Source: Mariniblastus fucicola (GTDB taxonomy: Bacteria > Planctomycetota > Planctomycetia > Pirellulales > Pirellulaceae). Taken from it: DNA of 64,000 bases. The position numbers were made by a program, and so were the translations under genes. Below, in pieces: positions 27,273 to 35,459 of this stretch; the stretch's first letter is position 1, and every line of letters starts with the position of its first letter. The notes under the pieces were generated by a model, which was not told the origin of the DNA, ran no database searches, and was given only the letters and a program-made list of their open reading frames with translations. The stretch spans positions 1,116,001 through 1,180,000 of the forward strand of contig NZ_CP042912.1 in NCBI RefSeq assembly GCF_008087665.1, given 5' to 3'.

Positions 27273-28151
27273 GAGGGTGTTTTAAAATTATTTTTCCAGC
27301 CTGTTTAGCATGAATTGAATCATTGCGATTCGTATGACAGTTTCGCTGTTTTGAGTCAGTCTTTCATAGTCCTTTGAGAGCCTTCTGAATTTTCCAAGCC
27401 ATGCGAAAGTCCGTTCAACGATCCATCGCTTGGGTAAGACAACGAACCCTTCGGCTTCGACCGGACGCTTAACGGTTTGCAAGATGACACGATACCATTG
27501 CTTCAGGAACTCCGGCAAATCAGCCCGCCCGTAAATCGAGTCCGCGAAGATGACTCGAAGCCGACGAAACTTCTGTCTGATGTTTTCAAGAACAAGATGT
27601 GCACCTTCGTAGTCTTGTAGATCGGCCGAGTGGACAACAACGACCATCACAAGCCCCAACGTATCCACCAGGATGTGACGCTTTCGTCCGGTAATTCGTT
27701 TCGCCGCGTCATACCCGCGTAATTCTCCTCCTTCAGCACTGCGAATGCTTTGCGAATCAATGATGGCTGCTGTTGGCGTTGGCTTCCTGCCTTCTTTGCG
27801 GCGTACCTTTTCGCGAAGACGATCGTGAATGCGTTGCCATGTCCCATCAATACGCCAAGCTCGATAAACTCCATAAACCGTGTTCCAATTCGGAAAGCAG
27901 TCCGGAAGCAACCGCCACTGGCAGCCCGTTCGACACCAATACAATATCGCATCGACAATTTGACGCCGATCGATTCGTTTGCGGCCGCGAAGTTTTGCTG
28001 GCGGAATCAGACGACGAAGCAATCGCCATTGATCATCACTGAGACTGCTGGGATACTCAATACTCATCGCTACGGCTCCTTCCGTTTACGGTTTAAATGC
28101 AAACGGGGCTGTAGCGATTTTTTCAACTCAGAGCAATTTCAAAACACCTTC
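27273..28151 (-). mobile_element. IS5-family insertion sequence, copy 1
   Basis: An 879-bp element with imperfect terminal inverted repeats (GAGGGTGTTTTAAAATT at the left, complement of GAAGGTGTTTTGAAATT at the right). It is flanked by the 3-bp direct repeat TAA (27270-27272, 28152-28154), the TNA-type duplication typical of the IS5 family. It carries one transposase on the minus strand. It matches copy 2 (35460-36338) in inverted orientation, with no difference noticed by eye. Confidence 0.92.
27288..28067 (-). CDS. IS5-family DDE transposase, copy 1
   Basis: 259 residues: N-terminal DUF4096-like region (YPSSLSDDQWRLLRRLIPPA, ILYWCRTGCQWRLLPDCFPNW), then the DDE domain with Asp in AAIIDSQSIRSAEGG, Asp in VIFADSIYGRADLPEF, and Glu in KRWIVERTFAWLGKFRRLSKDYE. 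The single-frame gene looks intact and the protein is identical to copy 2, indicating recent transposition. Confidence 0.95.
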   Translation of the reverse strand: MSIEYPSSLSDDQWRLLRRLIPPAKLRGRKRIDRRQIVDAILYWCRTGCQWRLLPDCFPNWNTVYGVYRAWRIDGTWQRIHDRLREKVRRKEGRKPTPTAAIIDSQSIRSAEGGELRGYDAAKRITGRKRHILVDTLGLVMVVVVHSADLQDYEGAHLVLENIRQKFRRLRVIFADSIYGRADLPEFLKQWYRVILQTVKRPVEAEGFVVLPKRWIVERTFAWLGKFRRLSKDYERLTQNSETVIRIAMIQFMLNRLEK

Positions 28152-28308
28152 TAAGAAGGATACGAAAAAAATATTTAAGGAGACGATGGCGATCTATGTT
28201 GGCTTTCTCAAAAACCTCTACGCAACCGAAATGCCAGGTGAGACGTATCTTCACAACGTGATAGATAGCGTGCCAAAGAACGAAGATGGCGAATAGAATT
28301 CGCCGCAA

Positions 28309-30315
28309 CTATGAATTGACCAATCTATGGCCTTGTAGGTGAACTTGCGAGTTCTTTAGCCGAATGGACAACTCAGATTTTTTGAGTTGATTGTTGTTAG
28401 AAACGATGCCGATTCTTCGTAGCGACTTCGCAAACCTTTCAAAAAGTATTCGTTGTTTATAATTATCATTTACAAGTTCAAATTTTTCAAGCAAGACATA
28501 AGGATCATCCCACGTCGAATAGTCAAACCAATCAATATTCAGAGACCGGAGCGACACTTTCATTCGTTCCTTTAATTGAGGGTGCGGGTTTTTGTCAAAT
28601 CCGTCATACGTTATGTATGAGACCTTCCCAGAAAATCGATGAAGTTTAATTACATTTGCATCGTCTAATTCACCAACCAAAGCTCGTGCACAGCCTTCGT
28701 AGATCCGAAGCAGCGGCTCAAGGCTATCCAAGCAACTCTTGTGAAAAATCAGGGCATTGTCGACAAGCTGACCAACGTTTGATCGTTGACATGCCTGGTC
28801 GATTGCATCCGGATCGCCAGCACGGAAAAGTAACGTGTCGGCCCGACCACATGCAACTTTGTAGCCGCCCAGAAAAACCTTGATGTCTTTCTGAACCGTT
28901 GGCGGAAGTTTCGACAAGGGTGGTCGTTTTCTAAAACGAGCCAACGCAAGATAAACAAGCAAGTCTTCGCAACGCTTTTGGGCAATCTCCTCCCACGGCG
29001 ATTCATCAGTGACCTTCTGAATCAATTTGAATGCCCGCTTCAACGATCCGAATTTCTCAATGATCGCATTTGATGCTGCATACTCACTGGCGGCCGGCAC
29101 ACGACCAAGCTCAGTTAGTCGCTCCATGAACGGGTCGAGCAAATCCCGATTCTGATCAAAGAGGACTTCAGAGATTCTTTGACGTGGAACGGTGTATCGA
29201 CGCTTGAATCGCGTCGCAAAGAACTGTTGTTTGGCTTCCTCACATTTGAACAAATAAAAGATTCCGGGCGCTGCAGAAATTGCATCAGTACCAACAACGT
29301 CTTGCAAATATTCACGGAGCTCATGCTGGTTGTAGTACTTTTGAAATGTACCGCGTGATGTCAGGTAGCCGTCGCCAAAAACTTGTTGCTCCTTTTCTGG
29401 CGCTGCGAATTCAATTTGAGCCGCTACACAAAGCACCTCTTTCGCGAGAGCCCAAGCACTTCTCACGGCGTCAGCTCGCTCGTTAGGATCCTCGATTACG
29501 TTGATGACGTATCCGATGTTGACAACCGCCGCCTCATTCTTAGGGGCGGTTGGGCGAAACGCGGGATCCCAGCCTTGGCAAGAAATGTCGATGTCGGCCA
29601 AGAGGTCCAAGTCGCGGCCATGGCCACAGCCGTAATCGAAGAAGACCTTTGAATCCGATAGAAGTCCATCACGCAACAGACACTTTACAGGTTTAGAATA
29701 GCTCCCTCGTTTAATCGCAGTCTTGTGACGCGGAACTTCAGTCATTGGTTTGGCTGCTTTATCACATTCGGATAACTGCTCGCCCCAGGACTCCCTTGGT
29801 TCGGAAACTTCATCACGAGGCTGGCCATTTAGTCGTGGCAGGACGTTCTCGACCCAATAGCTTTTCTTTCCAATCTTTCGTTTATTCAATCCCTTCAAAT
29901 TGATCCACCTCAAGGATCTCATGCGACTACGTTCAACATCAAATCCTTTGTAATCGTCAGCCACAAACATCCACTTATGATGATAGATTTCCGGATCCTT
30001 GGCTTTGCTTCGCCGTCTTGTTTGGCCATCGGGATGAACAATGATTGAATCGCCAACTTCAGGCTCGTCTTCAATATCAAAGTCGTCGCAGCAAATGAAT
30101 GAAATGGCCTTCGTTTTCAAATTGAGTTTTACGATCGTGTAATCGACTTCATCGTTTAAGTGTAGCTTGGCCTGCACAATCGCTTCTCCAAGCTCGTCTT
30201 CGTAGTCGCGATGAAGATAGATTGCCCCTCCAATTTCTTTTCCGATACGATATCGGGATGACCTAGTTGGAAGCTTGCTTTTCACGAAATTGCATTTAAA
30301 AAAGTGTATCGACAT
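28309..30315 (-). CDS. DNA phosphorothioation-associated putative methyltransferase with N-terminal extension
   Basis: 668 residues from ATG 30315. The core from about residue 195 has HKTAIKRGSYSKPVKCLLRD, a class I methyltransferase glycine motif FFDYGCGHGRDLDLLA, GWDPAFRP and VVNIGYVINVIEDPNERADAV. This is the pattern of the dnd-associated methyltransferase family known as TIGR04096 (recognised from memory). The first about 190 residues form a separate, unrecognised domain. No dndABCDE or dptFGH genes are in this window, so it is an orphan here. Divergent from a ScoMcrA head-like gene 150 bp away. Flanked by an IS-disrupted gene; probably island cargo. Substrate unproven. Confidence 0.75.
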   Translation of the reverse strand: MSIHFFKCNFVKSKLPTRSSRYRIGKEIGGAIYLHRDYEDELGEAIVQAKLHLNDEVDYTIVKLNLKTKAISFICCDDFDIEDEPEVGDSIIVHPDGQTRRRSKAKDPEIYHHKWMFVADDYKGFDVERSRMRSLRWINLKGLNKRKIGKKSYWVENVLPRLNGQPRDEVSEPRESWGEQLSECDKAAKPMTEVPRHKTAIKRGSYSKPVKCLLRDGLLSDSKVFFDYGCGHGRDLDLLADIDISCQGWDPAFRPTAPKNEAAVVNIGYVINVIEDPNERADAVRSAWALAKEVLCVAAQIEFAAPEKEQQVFGDGYLTSRGTFQKYYNQHELREYLQDVVGTDAISAAPGIFYLFKCEEAKQQFFATRFKRRYTVPRQRISEVLFDQNRDLLDPFMERLTELGRVPAASEYAASNAIIEKFGSLKRAFKLIQKVTDESPWEEIAQKRCEDLLVYLALARFRKRPPLSKLPPTVQKDIKVFLGGYKVACGRADTLLFRAGDPDAIDQACQRSNVGQLVDNALIFHKSCLDSLEPLLRIYEGCARALVGELDDANVIKLHRFSGKVSYITYDGFDKNPHPQLKERMKVSLRSLNIDWFDYSTWDDPYVLLEKFELVNDNYKQRILFERFAKSLRRIGIVSNNNQLKKSELSIRLKNSQVHLQGHRLVNS

Positions 30316-30466
30316 TCGGCTGACTATTTCACCGCCGGTTACATCTAGGATTGTATTGAATTCTTTCAAAACAATCGAGCAAACCTGTTTTCAGCTCGTT
30401 CAATGAAACTGGCGAGCCATAGTAACATGATGCCGTTTAGGATTTAATGAAGTTGGAGTTCTTCGT

Positions 30467-30805
30467 ATGGGGCTCGTAAGGCATATTGGAAGGGCGATTT
30501 ACGTGGAAAACTACCGGGACGACAGCGTAATTCCAGATGATATTTCTCGAGCAGAAGTCTTAAAGGGGATCAAAGAATTCTTGGCGGACGGATTTCCAAC
30601 AGGCTTCAAAAAATCCCACACTTACGAGTTGGCTCATGAAGATGCGAGATATCCACCGCCAGTGATCCTTGCCTTAGCAATCAAAGCAAAAACTGGCTCA
30701 TTACCAGCGACCAAATTTCGAGCGGGGGAAAAGACTAAGTGCTTTGAAGTCCTTCGCAGTTGCGGGTTCGAGATAGTTCGAATCGCAGATGACGACAAGA
30801 ATTAA
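30467..30805 (+). CDS. Free-standing ScoMcrA N-terminal (head)-like domain protein
   Basis: 112 residues matching the pattern of the domain that heads ScoMcrA-type Type IV restriction enzymes: ITREHVLxA-like start (ISRAEVLKGIKEFLADGFP), Y-x-L-x-H (TYELAHEDARYPPPVILALA), TGSLPATKFRAGE and a C-terminal LRSCGFEIVRI. In restriction enzymes this region sits next to sulfur-recognition or HNH domains; here it is alone with no nuclease motif. Its neighbour is a phosphorothioation-associated methyltransferase, so a link to modified-DNA sensing is plausible. The family call is from memory and needs an HMM search. Confidence 0.6.
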   Translation: MGLVRHIGRAIYVENYRDDSVIPDDISRAEVLKGIKEFLADGFPTGFKKSHTYELAHEDARYPPPVILALAIKAKTGSLPATKFRAGEKTKCFEVLRSCGFEIVRIADDDKN

Positions 30806-30806
30806 A

Positions 30807-30827
30807 AACCCAGTTGTGAACTGGGTT
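30807..30827. terminator. Bidirectional terminator hairpin between convergent genes
   Basis: AACCCAGTT, loop GTG, AACTGGGTT: a perfect 9-bp stem bounded by A-runs on the left, placed between two gene ends that meet tail to tail, so it can serve both. Confidence 0.8.
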
Positions 30828-30848
30828 GGATTCCTTTCCGTTTTGGCT

Positions 30849-31112
30849 TCATTTCTGCTTCTGCCCCTGAATCTGTCGGTACAGTTCCTGGGCCGCGAAG
30901 GCCAAGGTAAGCAAGTCGATGTCTTTGAAGCCTTTTGCTGATTTCCATTTTTTGTCTTCGTCATCATAGTAACGACGCTGAATGGTAACGCCATGGCTGG
31001 TGAAGGTCTCACCGTCCTTGGACTGTTCGTTTTCCCAAACCGCTGCTTGGATCTGACCGCCGCCGGGGCAAGGCAGATTTAGCGTGAGCTTGGGTTTTGA
31101 CTCTGAACTCAT
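30849..31112 (-). CDS. Small mobile-element protein, paralogue family A member 1
   Basis: 87 residues beginning MSSESKPKLTLNLPCPGGG. The core GGGQIQAAVWENEQ, TIQRRYYDDEDKKWKSAKGF and DIDLLTLAFAAQELYRQI shares its layout with proteins at 41252-41503 and 42713-43048: short N-tail, G-x-I-x-A strand, basic R-x-Y motif, aromatic/basic turn, Asp-Leu helix. Such proteins are common on planctomycete and cyanobacterial plasmids with no assigned function (family memory). It has ACCAGGAGT-like spacing before the start (AGGAGT). Encoded just downstream of the DUF932 gene. Confidence 0.65.
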   Translation of the reverse strand: MSSESKPKLTLNLPCPGGGQIQAAVWENEQSKDGETFTSHGVTIQRRYYDDEDKKWKSAKGFKDIDLLTLAFAAQELYRQIQGQKQK

Positions 31113-31160
31113 GGTTTACTCCTGTGTTGGGTAGTGATATGAACCGACGATCGGTTCGGA

Positions 31161-31886
31161 TTAAGCAGCCAGAAGGTTCTGGAACTGCATGACTTCGTAA
31201 GCCGCGCGATGCGGATATCGACGCTGGCGGTCTTTTGCGACGTGAGTAAAGGCCGACAACATCGACCAGCCATTTCGCGGTTCGAACTCCTCAAATGAAG
31301 GATTTCGCCATTCGTCCAAGAGCGGACGAAGCTTGCGGGAACCAATCAGCTTTTTGTCCCAAGCTTGTAGCATCAGGGATTCGGCTTTCGTTTCGGACAG
31401 CGGCAAGTGTTGCAACAGTTCGATCCGTTTTGCCTCAAGATGTTGATAGCTGGACAACTGCCCAATTGCTTCAGCAATGCCTTCGCGAAAACGACTCTCT
31501 CCAAACCGAGTGTGCCGCTTGCTAATGATGACTTCGCTGCTGAAAGCGAGGTTGTCACAAACGAACGTACGGTTGCCTATACAGAAACCGATTGGAAACG
31601 TCTTGTCGTTTGAGTTTCGGATTCCGACTGAAAGCGAGACGCCATCAGCAAGCTCAGACTTAAGATCCAGAACTCCAAAGAATCGACAATTCTGTTTTGA
31701 AATGGCGAAACGGCAAGCTTTGATTTCAAAACTTGCCTCTTGAATCGTTTCTTCAACAGCTTCCAAAACGTCAAAATGACGAATCGGAAACCATGAGTCA
31801 GTAGGCGGGGGAGCTGGAATCCGCTCCAAGTCACCTTTGGTGACCAGACGGGCACCGCAGTGGTTAATGAGTGTGCCATTGGCCAT
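31161..31886 (-). CDS. DUF932 plasmid/phage protein
   Basis: 241 residues with the DUF932 signature GVSLSVGIRNSNDKTFPIGF followed by VCDNLAFSSEVIISKRHT. DUF932 proteins are encoded on many plasmids and phages and their role is unknown. It starts MANGTLINHCGARLVTKGDL. In an apparent minus-strand pair with the small protein at 30849-31112. Confidence 0.8.
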   Translation of the reverse strand: MANGTLINHCGARLVTKGDLERIPAPPPTDSWFPIRHFDVLEAVEETIQEASFEIKACRFAISKQNCRFFGVLDLKSELADGVSLSVGIRNSNDKTFPIGFCIGNRTFVCDNLAFSSEVIISKRHTRFGESRFREGIAEAIGQLSSYQHLEAKRIELLQHLPLSETKAESLMLQAWDKKLIGSRKLRPLLDEWRNPSFEEFEPRNGWSMLSAFTHVAKDRQRRYPHRAAYEVMQFQNLLAA

Positions 31887-32003
31887 GACAATGCTCCAAA
31901 TGAAACCAGAAGTAGAAAAGAACTGATTTCACGTTAGCGCAAAGGCAATGCGAGCGCGAGCAGATTGTCGAGTTTGTTTTCTTTGACGGGAAATCGTGGC
32001 AAC

Positions 32004-32615
32004 TCAACGTCGCTCTCGAATGCTGACGCATTCCTTGCGGCCAAGAACTATATGGTCGAGCACATCGATGCCTATTGTTCTGCCGACCTCGGTAAGACGA
32101 TCAGTTACTTGAAAATCTTCGCGGCTAGGAGTCGAATCCCCTGATGGATGGTTGTGGACGAGAAGGATGGATGAAGCAGCGTCCTTTATCGCGGGGCGAA
32201 AGACTTCACGAGGGTGAACAAGCGACGCATCTAGAGTTCCAATGGTGATTTGGTGGCCGCGGAGAATCTGGTTCTTTGTATCCAAAGTGACAATGTGAAA
32301 CTCTTCCTGAACTGCATCCATAATAAGCCGAGAAAACTTCACTTGGCAAAATTCGATGGCGTCAGACGAGCTGCTTATCTTGGTGATTGCTCGATACTCG
32401 GCTCGAGCTTCATGGATACGGCGTCCAAGCTCAATACTTGCCTGTAGTCGTTCGTATGCTTTGGGAGTTAGCTGAAGCTCATTGCGGTGAGCGTGAATCA
32501 GCTCGTCGATTGACATGTCTTGCAAAATGTCGTCCGCTTTTTGGTCTGAACGCAGCAGCGTCGCCAAAAGTTCGCGATCCGGCAGTCCGTTGATGTCGCT
32601 CGGTTTGTTTGGCAT
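32004..32615 (-). CDS. RadC-like JAB-domain protein
   Basis: 203 residues from ATG 32615. The helical N-terminus (LPDRELLATLLRS) and JAB/MPN metalloprotease-like C-terminus are typical of RadC: EFHIVTLDTKNQI, SLVHPREVFRPAIKDAASSI, LLVHNHPSGDSTPSREDFQV with the HxHxxxxxxxxD-type zinc ligands. RadC proteins are frequent on plasmids and islands; the proposed DNA-repair role is not established. Confidence 0.88.
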   Translation of the reverse strand: MPNKPSDINGLPDRELLATLLRSDQKADDILQDMSIDELIHAHRNELQLTPKAYERLQASIELGRRIHEARAEYRAITKISSSSDAIEFCQVKFSRLIMDAVQEEFHIVTLDTKNQILRGHQITIGTLDASLVHPREVFRPAIKDAASSILLVHNHPSGDSTPSREDFQVTDRLTEVGRTIGIDVLDHIVLGRKECVSIRERR

Positions 32616-32754
32616 CGGATCCAAGCTTGCCGGAGCAACTCGAAATCTGCAACAAAAACTTGCGCGGATATTTGCCAGATGGCAGTGTGAACCAGAACGT
32701 CTACTTCGGGCGTTCCCGCAAATGCGGTTCGTTCATTTCAAGCGGGAGAGGCCA

Positions 32755-32967
32755 ATGCTGGTTGATCTTGAAGATGGCTGTTGTCGCGAGTGCGAAGGAC
32801 AGCTTGAGATCACACACTTTGATGACGCTTGCCTTTGGGTTTGCTGTACAGAGTGCAATAACGACTACGAAGTCGAAACCGATTTCTTTGGCGACGGCTG
32901 TGTCAAATATTACTTCACCATGCAATGCAAATCGCTTGGGCTCGATCCAAACGACATGCACCAATAG
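32755..32967 (+). CDS. Small zinc-ribbon-like protein
   Basis: 70 residues from ATG 32755, preceded by GGGAGAGG. Two cysteine clusters, CCREC and CCTEC, are separated by about 14 residues, suggesting a four-cysteine zinc site. The C-terminal half (NNDYEVETDFFGDGCVKYYF) is acidic and aromatic. The frame is open far upstream but overlaps radC antisense, so the short start is preferred. Function unknown. Confidence 0.65.
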   Translation: MLVDLEDGCCRECEGQLEITHFDDACLWVCCTECNNDYEVETDFFGDGCVKYYFTMQCKSLGLDPNDMHQ

Positions 32968-32976
32968 GAGGAGACG

Positions 32977-33222
32977 ATGGATCCAGACGCAGCGTTTAGC
33001 CTCATGTTGGCTTCCTTTGCAGAAGACGAGTTCCTAATCGCAAGTGATGCTGCTCAAGCCGTATTGAATTGGTTGCGAGCAGGTGGCTACCCGCCAACAG
33101 TTCATGTTGCGGGCGGCGGCCAATTGCTGGAGCTTTCGCATGAACAATCGAACCGAGCTGTCGCGATCGCGGTGGCAAACGAGGTTCTTTCAAAGTCCAA
33201 TCAAGCTTTGACGAGCCAATAG
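32977..33222 (+). CDS. Small hypothetical protein
   Basis: 81 residues beginning MDPDAAFSLMLASF, directly after an excellent ribosome site (AGGAGGAG). Mostly helical with a central GGYPPTVHVAGGGQLLEL. It follows the zinc-ribbon gene by 9 nt in the same transcript and is closed by a terminator at 33229-33255. No family recognised. Confidence 0.7.
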   Translation: MDPDAAFSLMLASFAEDEFLIASDAAQAVLNWLRAGGYPPTVHVAGGGQLLELSHEQSNRAVAIAVANEVLSKSNQALTSQ

Positions 33223-33228
33223 CGACTA

Positions 33229-33255
33229 AGCCTTGCCAGTGTGCAAGGCTTTTTT
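33229..33255 (+). terminator. Intrinsic terminator
   Basis: AGCCTTG, 8-base loop, CAAGGCT, then TTTTT, right after the stop of the 81-residue gene. Confidence 0.9.
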
Positions 33256-33291
33256 CTGGCCAAAACAACCGGAGAGTGTTAAAATATAAGC

Positions 33292-33648
33292 ATGTCACAC
33301 GACCTAAATCTATCACCGGAAATCGAGACCCGACTGTTCGAGTACGCGAAGGCGACCGGACAGGATGCCGTGCATTTAATGCAACTGGTTGTATCTCGGT
33401 TTGTCGAGCATGAAATTCCTCGCGATGGTGAGCCAGAGTGGACGGATGAATTGAACGCCCGTCGGGTTCACTTGATCGAGAAGGACGTTACTGGCGAATT
33501 GAATGTCGAAGAGAAGGTTGAACTTCATTCGCTTCAGAAGCGAGCAGAGCGATATTTCGACCATGTGTCATCGCCCGACATCGAAATACCAACTCAGTTG
33601 CTTGAGCAACTTCTAGCCAAAGCAAACGAAGCGAATGGCCAAGAGTAG
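33292..33648 (+). CDS. HNH-partner protein (antitoxin-like)
   Basis: 118 residues. The N-terminal LNLSPEIETRLFEYAKATG resembles a ribbon-helix-helix antitoxin strand-helix. The middle ELNARRVHLIEKDVTGELNVEEKVELHSLQ has the R-R-x-x-LI-x-K-x-x-x-G-x-L-x-x-E-E pattern of small proteins often encoded directly before HNH nucleases in cyanobacteria and planctomycetes (family memory). It overlaps the HNH gene by 14 nt, so they are coupled. A toxin-antitoxin relationship is speculative. Confidence 0.6.
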   Translation: MSHDLNLSPEIETRLFEYAKATGQDAVHLMQLVVSRFVEHEIPRDGEPEWTDELNARRVHLIEKDVTGELNVEEKVELHSLQKRAERYFDHVSSPDIEIPTQLLEQLLAKANEANGQE

Positions 33649-34252
33649 TTCCATTGCCTTCGTTTATCCGAACAGCCCTCGCGAACGAAAGCACGGGCCA
33701 TCGGGATACAAAGACGTCCAGTCGTTTCGTCCGTGGCTGAGAGACGAATTCGATTTTCGCTGCGTCTATTGCTTGAAACGCGAAAGCTGGGGAACGGCAA
33801 AAGAGGGCTTTGACATTGAGCATTTCGTGTCCTCAATGGTCGCTCCTGACAAACGATTGTCGTACAGCAACCTTGTATACGCTTGCCATGAATGCAATCT
33901 GCGAAAAGGAAGCACGTCCGTCAACGATCCGTTTGAGTGTTGCACGGCAAATAACATCGCACTTTTGGAAAACGGAATGCTGGTTGGGCTAAGCCGAAAC
34001 GCTCGATTGATTATTGCTGTGGTTGCCCTGAATTCGCCAAATATGATCCGCTGGCGTTTGCTTTGGATGCAGATCGTCGAGCTTGCACAAACGCATGACT
34101 TTGAGTTGTTGAACCAGCTCTTGGCCTACCCGCACAACCTTCCAGATTTGACGGCACTGACCCCACCAAGAAATGAAAAACCGGAGGGCGTCAACGATTC
34201 GCATTACGCTCGAAAGCGAAACGGGGACTTGCCCGCAAGTTACATCGTCTAA
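33635..34252 (+). CDS. HNH endonuclease
   Basis: 205 residues with a zinc-bound HNH core: FRCVYC (first Cys pair), GFDIEHFVSS (the H-bearing strand), SYSNLVYACHECNLRKG (second Cys pair with Asn). A DNA-cutting nuclease by family; target unknown. Coupled to the upstream partner protein. Its stop overlaps the 3' end of the convergent integrase by 4 nt. Confidence 0.85.
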   Translation: MAKSSSIAFVYPNSPRERKHGPSGYKDVQSFRPWLRDEFDFRCVYCLKRESWGTAKEGFDIEHFVSSMVAPDKRLSYSNLVYACHECNLRKGSTSVNDPFECCTANNIALLENGMLVGLSRNARLIIAVVALNSPNMIRWRLLWMQIVELAQTHDFELLNQLLAYPHNLPDLTALTPPRNEKPEGVNDSHYARKRNGDLPASYIV

Positions 34253-35244
34253 ATTAGAATCCGTTCAACTTCATCAAGCGTCACGGCATCATTGGATCGG
34301 TTGTACATGTTCGTCGTGCGACTGGAGGCATGAGCCGCCATTTGTTGCGCCTTTTCCAGTGTGCCGCCAGCCATCATGTAGGCGGTGATGCCTGTCGCTC
34401 TGAACGTGTGATTGGAAAACCGATCGCCGAGACCCGCAGCTCGAGCTCTGCGTTTCACCATCGCCCAAGCATCCTGCCGATAAAGACGGTTCTCGGTCAG
34501 ATTACGACGCCGGTCGAGCGTTCGAAACAGGGGAGTCCCGGCTTGGCCGTGCAGATAGCCAGCGTCCAAGTATTCGAGGATTGCTTGTTCCGCTTTGTGA
34601 TTCAGTGGCATTTCATGTTGCCTGCCTCCTTTTTCTTTGAGGCGAACCCACCATCGTCGACCGTTTTGGTAGACGTCGTCAACATTCACCGCAACCGCGG
34701 CTCCGACGCGTGCGAACGTAAAAAGCATCAGCGAAATCAATGCTCGGTCTCGGAGTCCGGATATTTTATCGGTCGGAATTGAATCGAGCAGCTGCCGAGC
34801 ATCAGCTGGCTGCAGCACAGGCGTCTTGCCTTTGACGACCACATGTTTTGGGCCTTTAACGGCAGCGGCGGGATTTGTTTGGAGAATCCCGCCAGTCACG
34901 AAGAAGTCGAACAGCATCCGAATGGCAGCCAAGTGCTGCTTGACTGTCGGCTTGCTGTACGCGGTCAGCAATTCTTCAACGTACAACGCGATCATGGTCG
35001 GCTCGACAAGTTCGATTGTCACAGAGTGAGCGTCGCACCAGTCACAAAACAGTCGAACGGCACGCAGGTATGCAGCCCGTGTATTCGCATTTCGGATATT
35101 TGCCGCAAAGAACTGGACGAATCGTCGTCGTGTGGCTTGATCACTTTTCAAAATCAAGTTTGGCAAACGGCTCAACTTTTGATTAAAATGCTGAACCTGT
35201 CGGGATGAAAAGCCAATGGTAGAAAGTTGATTCTTGCGTTTCAT
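34249..35244 (-). CDS. Tyrosine recombinase (XerC/D-like)
   Basis: 331 residues with an N-terminal SAM-like domain (ATRRRFVQFFAANIRNANTRAAYLRAV) and a catalytic domain: Arg in LFTFARVGAAVAVNVDDV, Lys in RLKEKGGRQHEMP, His/Arg in FSNHTFRATGITAYM, His in MAAHASSRTTNMYNRS with nucleophile Tyr. All catalytic positions are present. It may resolve plasmid dimers or mobilise the element. Distinct from the larger integrase at 43268-44797. Confidence 0.92.
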   Translation of the reverse strand: MKRKNQLSTIGFSSRQVQHFNQKLSRLPNLILKSDQATRRRFVQFFAANIRNANTRAAYLRAVRLFCDWCDAHSVTIELVEPTMIALYVEELLTAYSKPTVKQHLAAIRMLFDFFVTGGILQTNPAAAVKGPKHVVVKGKTPVLQPADARQLLDSIPTDKISGLRDRALISLMLFTFARVGAAVAVNVDDVYQNGRRWWVRLKEKGGRQHEMPLNHKAEQAILEYLDAGYLHGQAGTPLFRTLDRRRNLTENRLYRQDAWAMVKRRARAAGLGDRFSNHTFRATGITAYMMAGGTLEKAQQMAAHASSRTTNMYNRSNDAVTLDEVERILI

Positions 35245-35459
35245 TTTCTCGTTTTGGAATGCCCGACTTAAAGGACGTTATGTCTGGTAAATGATTGCAC
35301 AGAACTGGATTAGAAATCAAGTAATGAGATGGATATTTTGGATAGTCGGAAACATTACTGTCGGAACGATCCTCGTTGCATCATGCATATTCTTAAGCGT
35401 TGACCGGCAGCAAACAGCGAAAGAATGCTTTGACACATTGCTGTTTTCTTTTTTTCTTA

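Larger units (their letters stand above)
26827..28296 (+). pseudogene. Secreted hypothetical protein gene interrupted by an IS5-family element
   Basis: The 5' part (26827-27272) encodes a signal peptide ending near SVLSAQQ and a mature domain (LEYLGCEVEGANVSYKYKF, DLVIDLLRDMVKED). The 3' part (28155-28296) continues after the IS with KKDTKKIFKETMAIYVGF to a TAG at 28294. Removing the IS and one TAA target copy gives a continuous 195-residue frame. A ribosome site (AGAGAGG) precedes the ATG. As it stands, translation runs into the IS end and stops after VF. Function unknown. Confidence 0.8.

Noticed and set aside
22241-34534. TTTGCGAAACAGGGGA at 22241-22256 and 24487-24502, with CGAAACAGGGGA again at 34523-34534
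   Set aside because: One 16-mer match is near chance for this length, and two of the copies lie within coding sequence with different flanks, so it was not called an att site or regulatory repeat.
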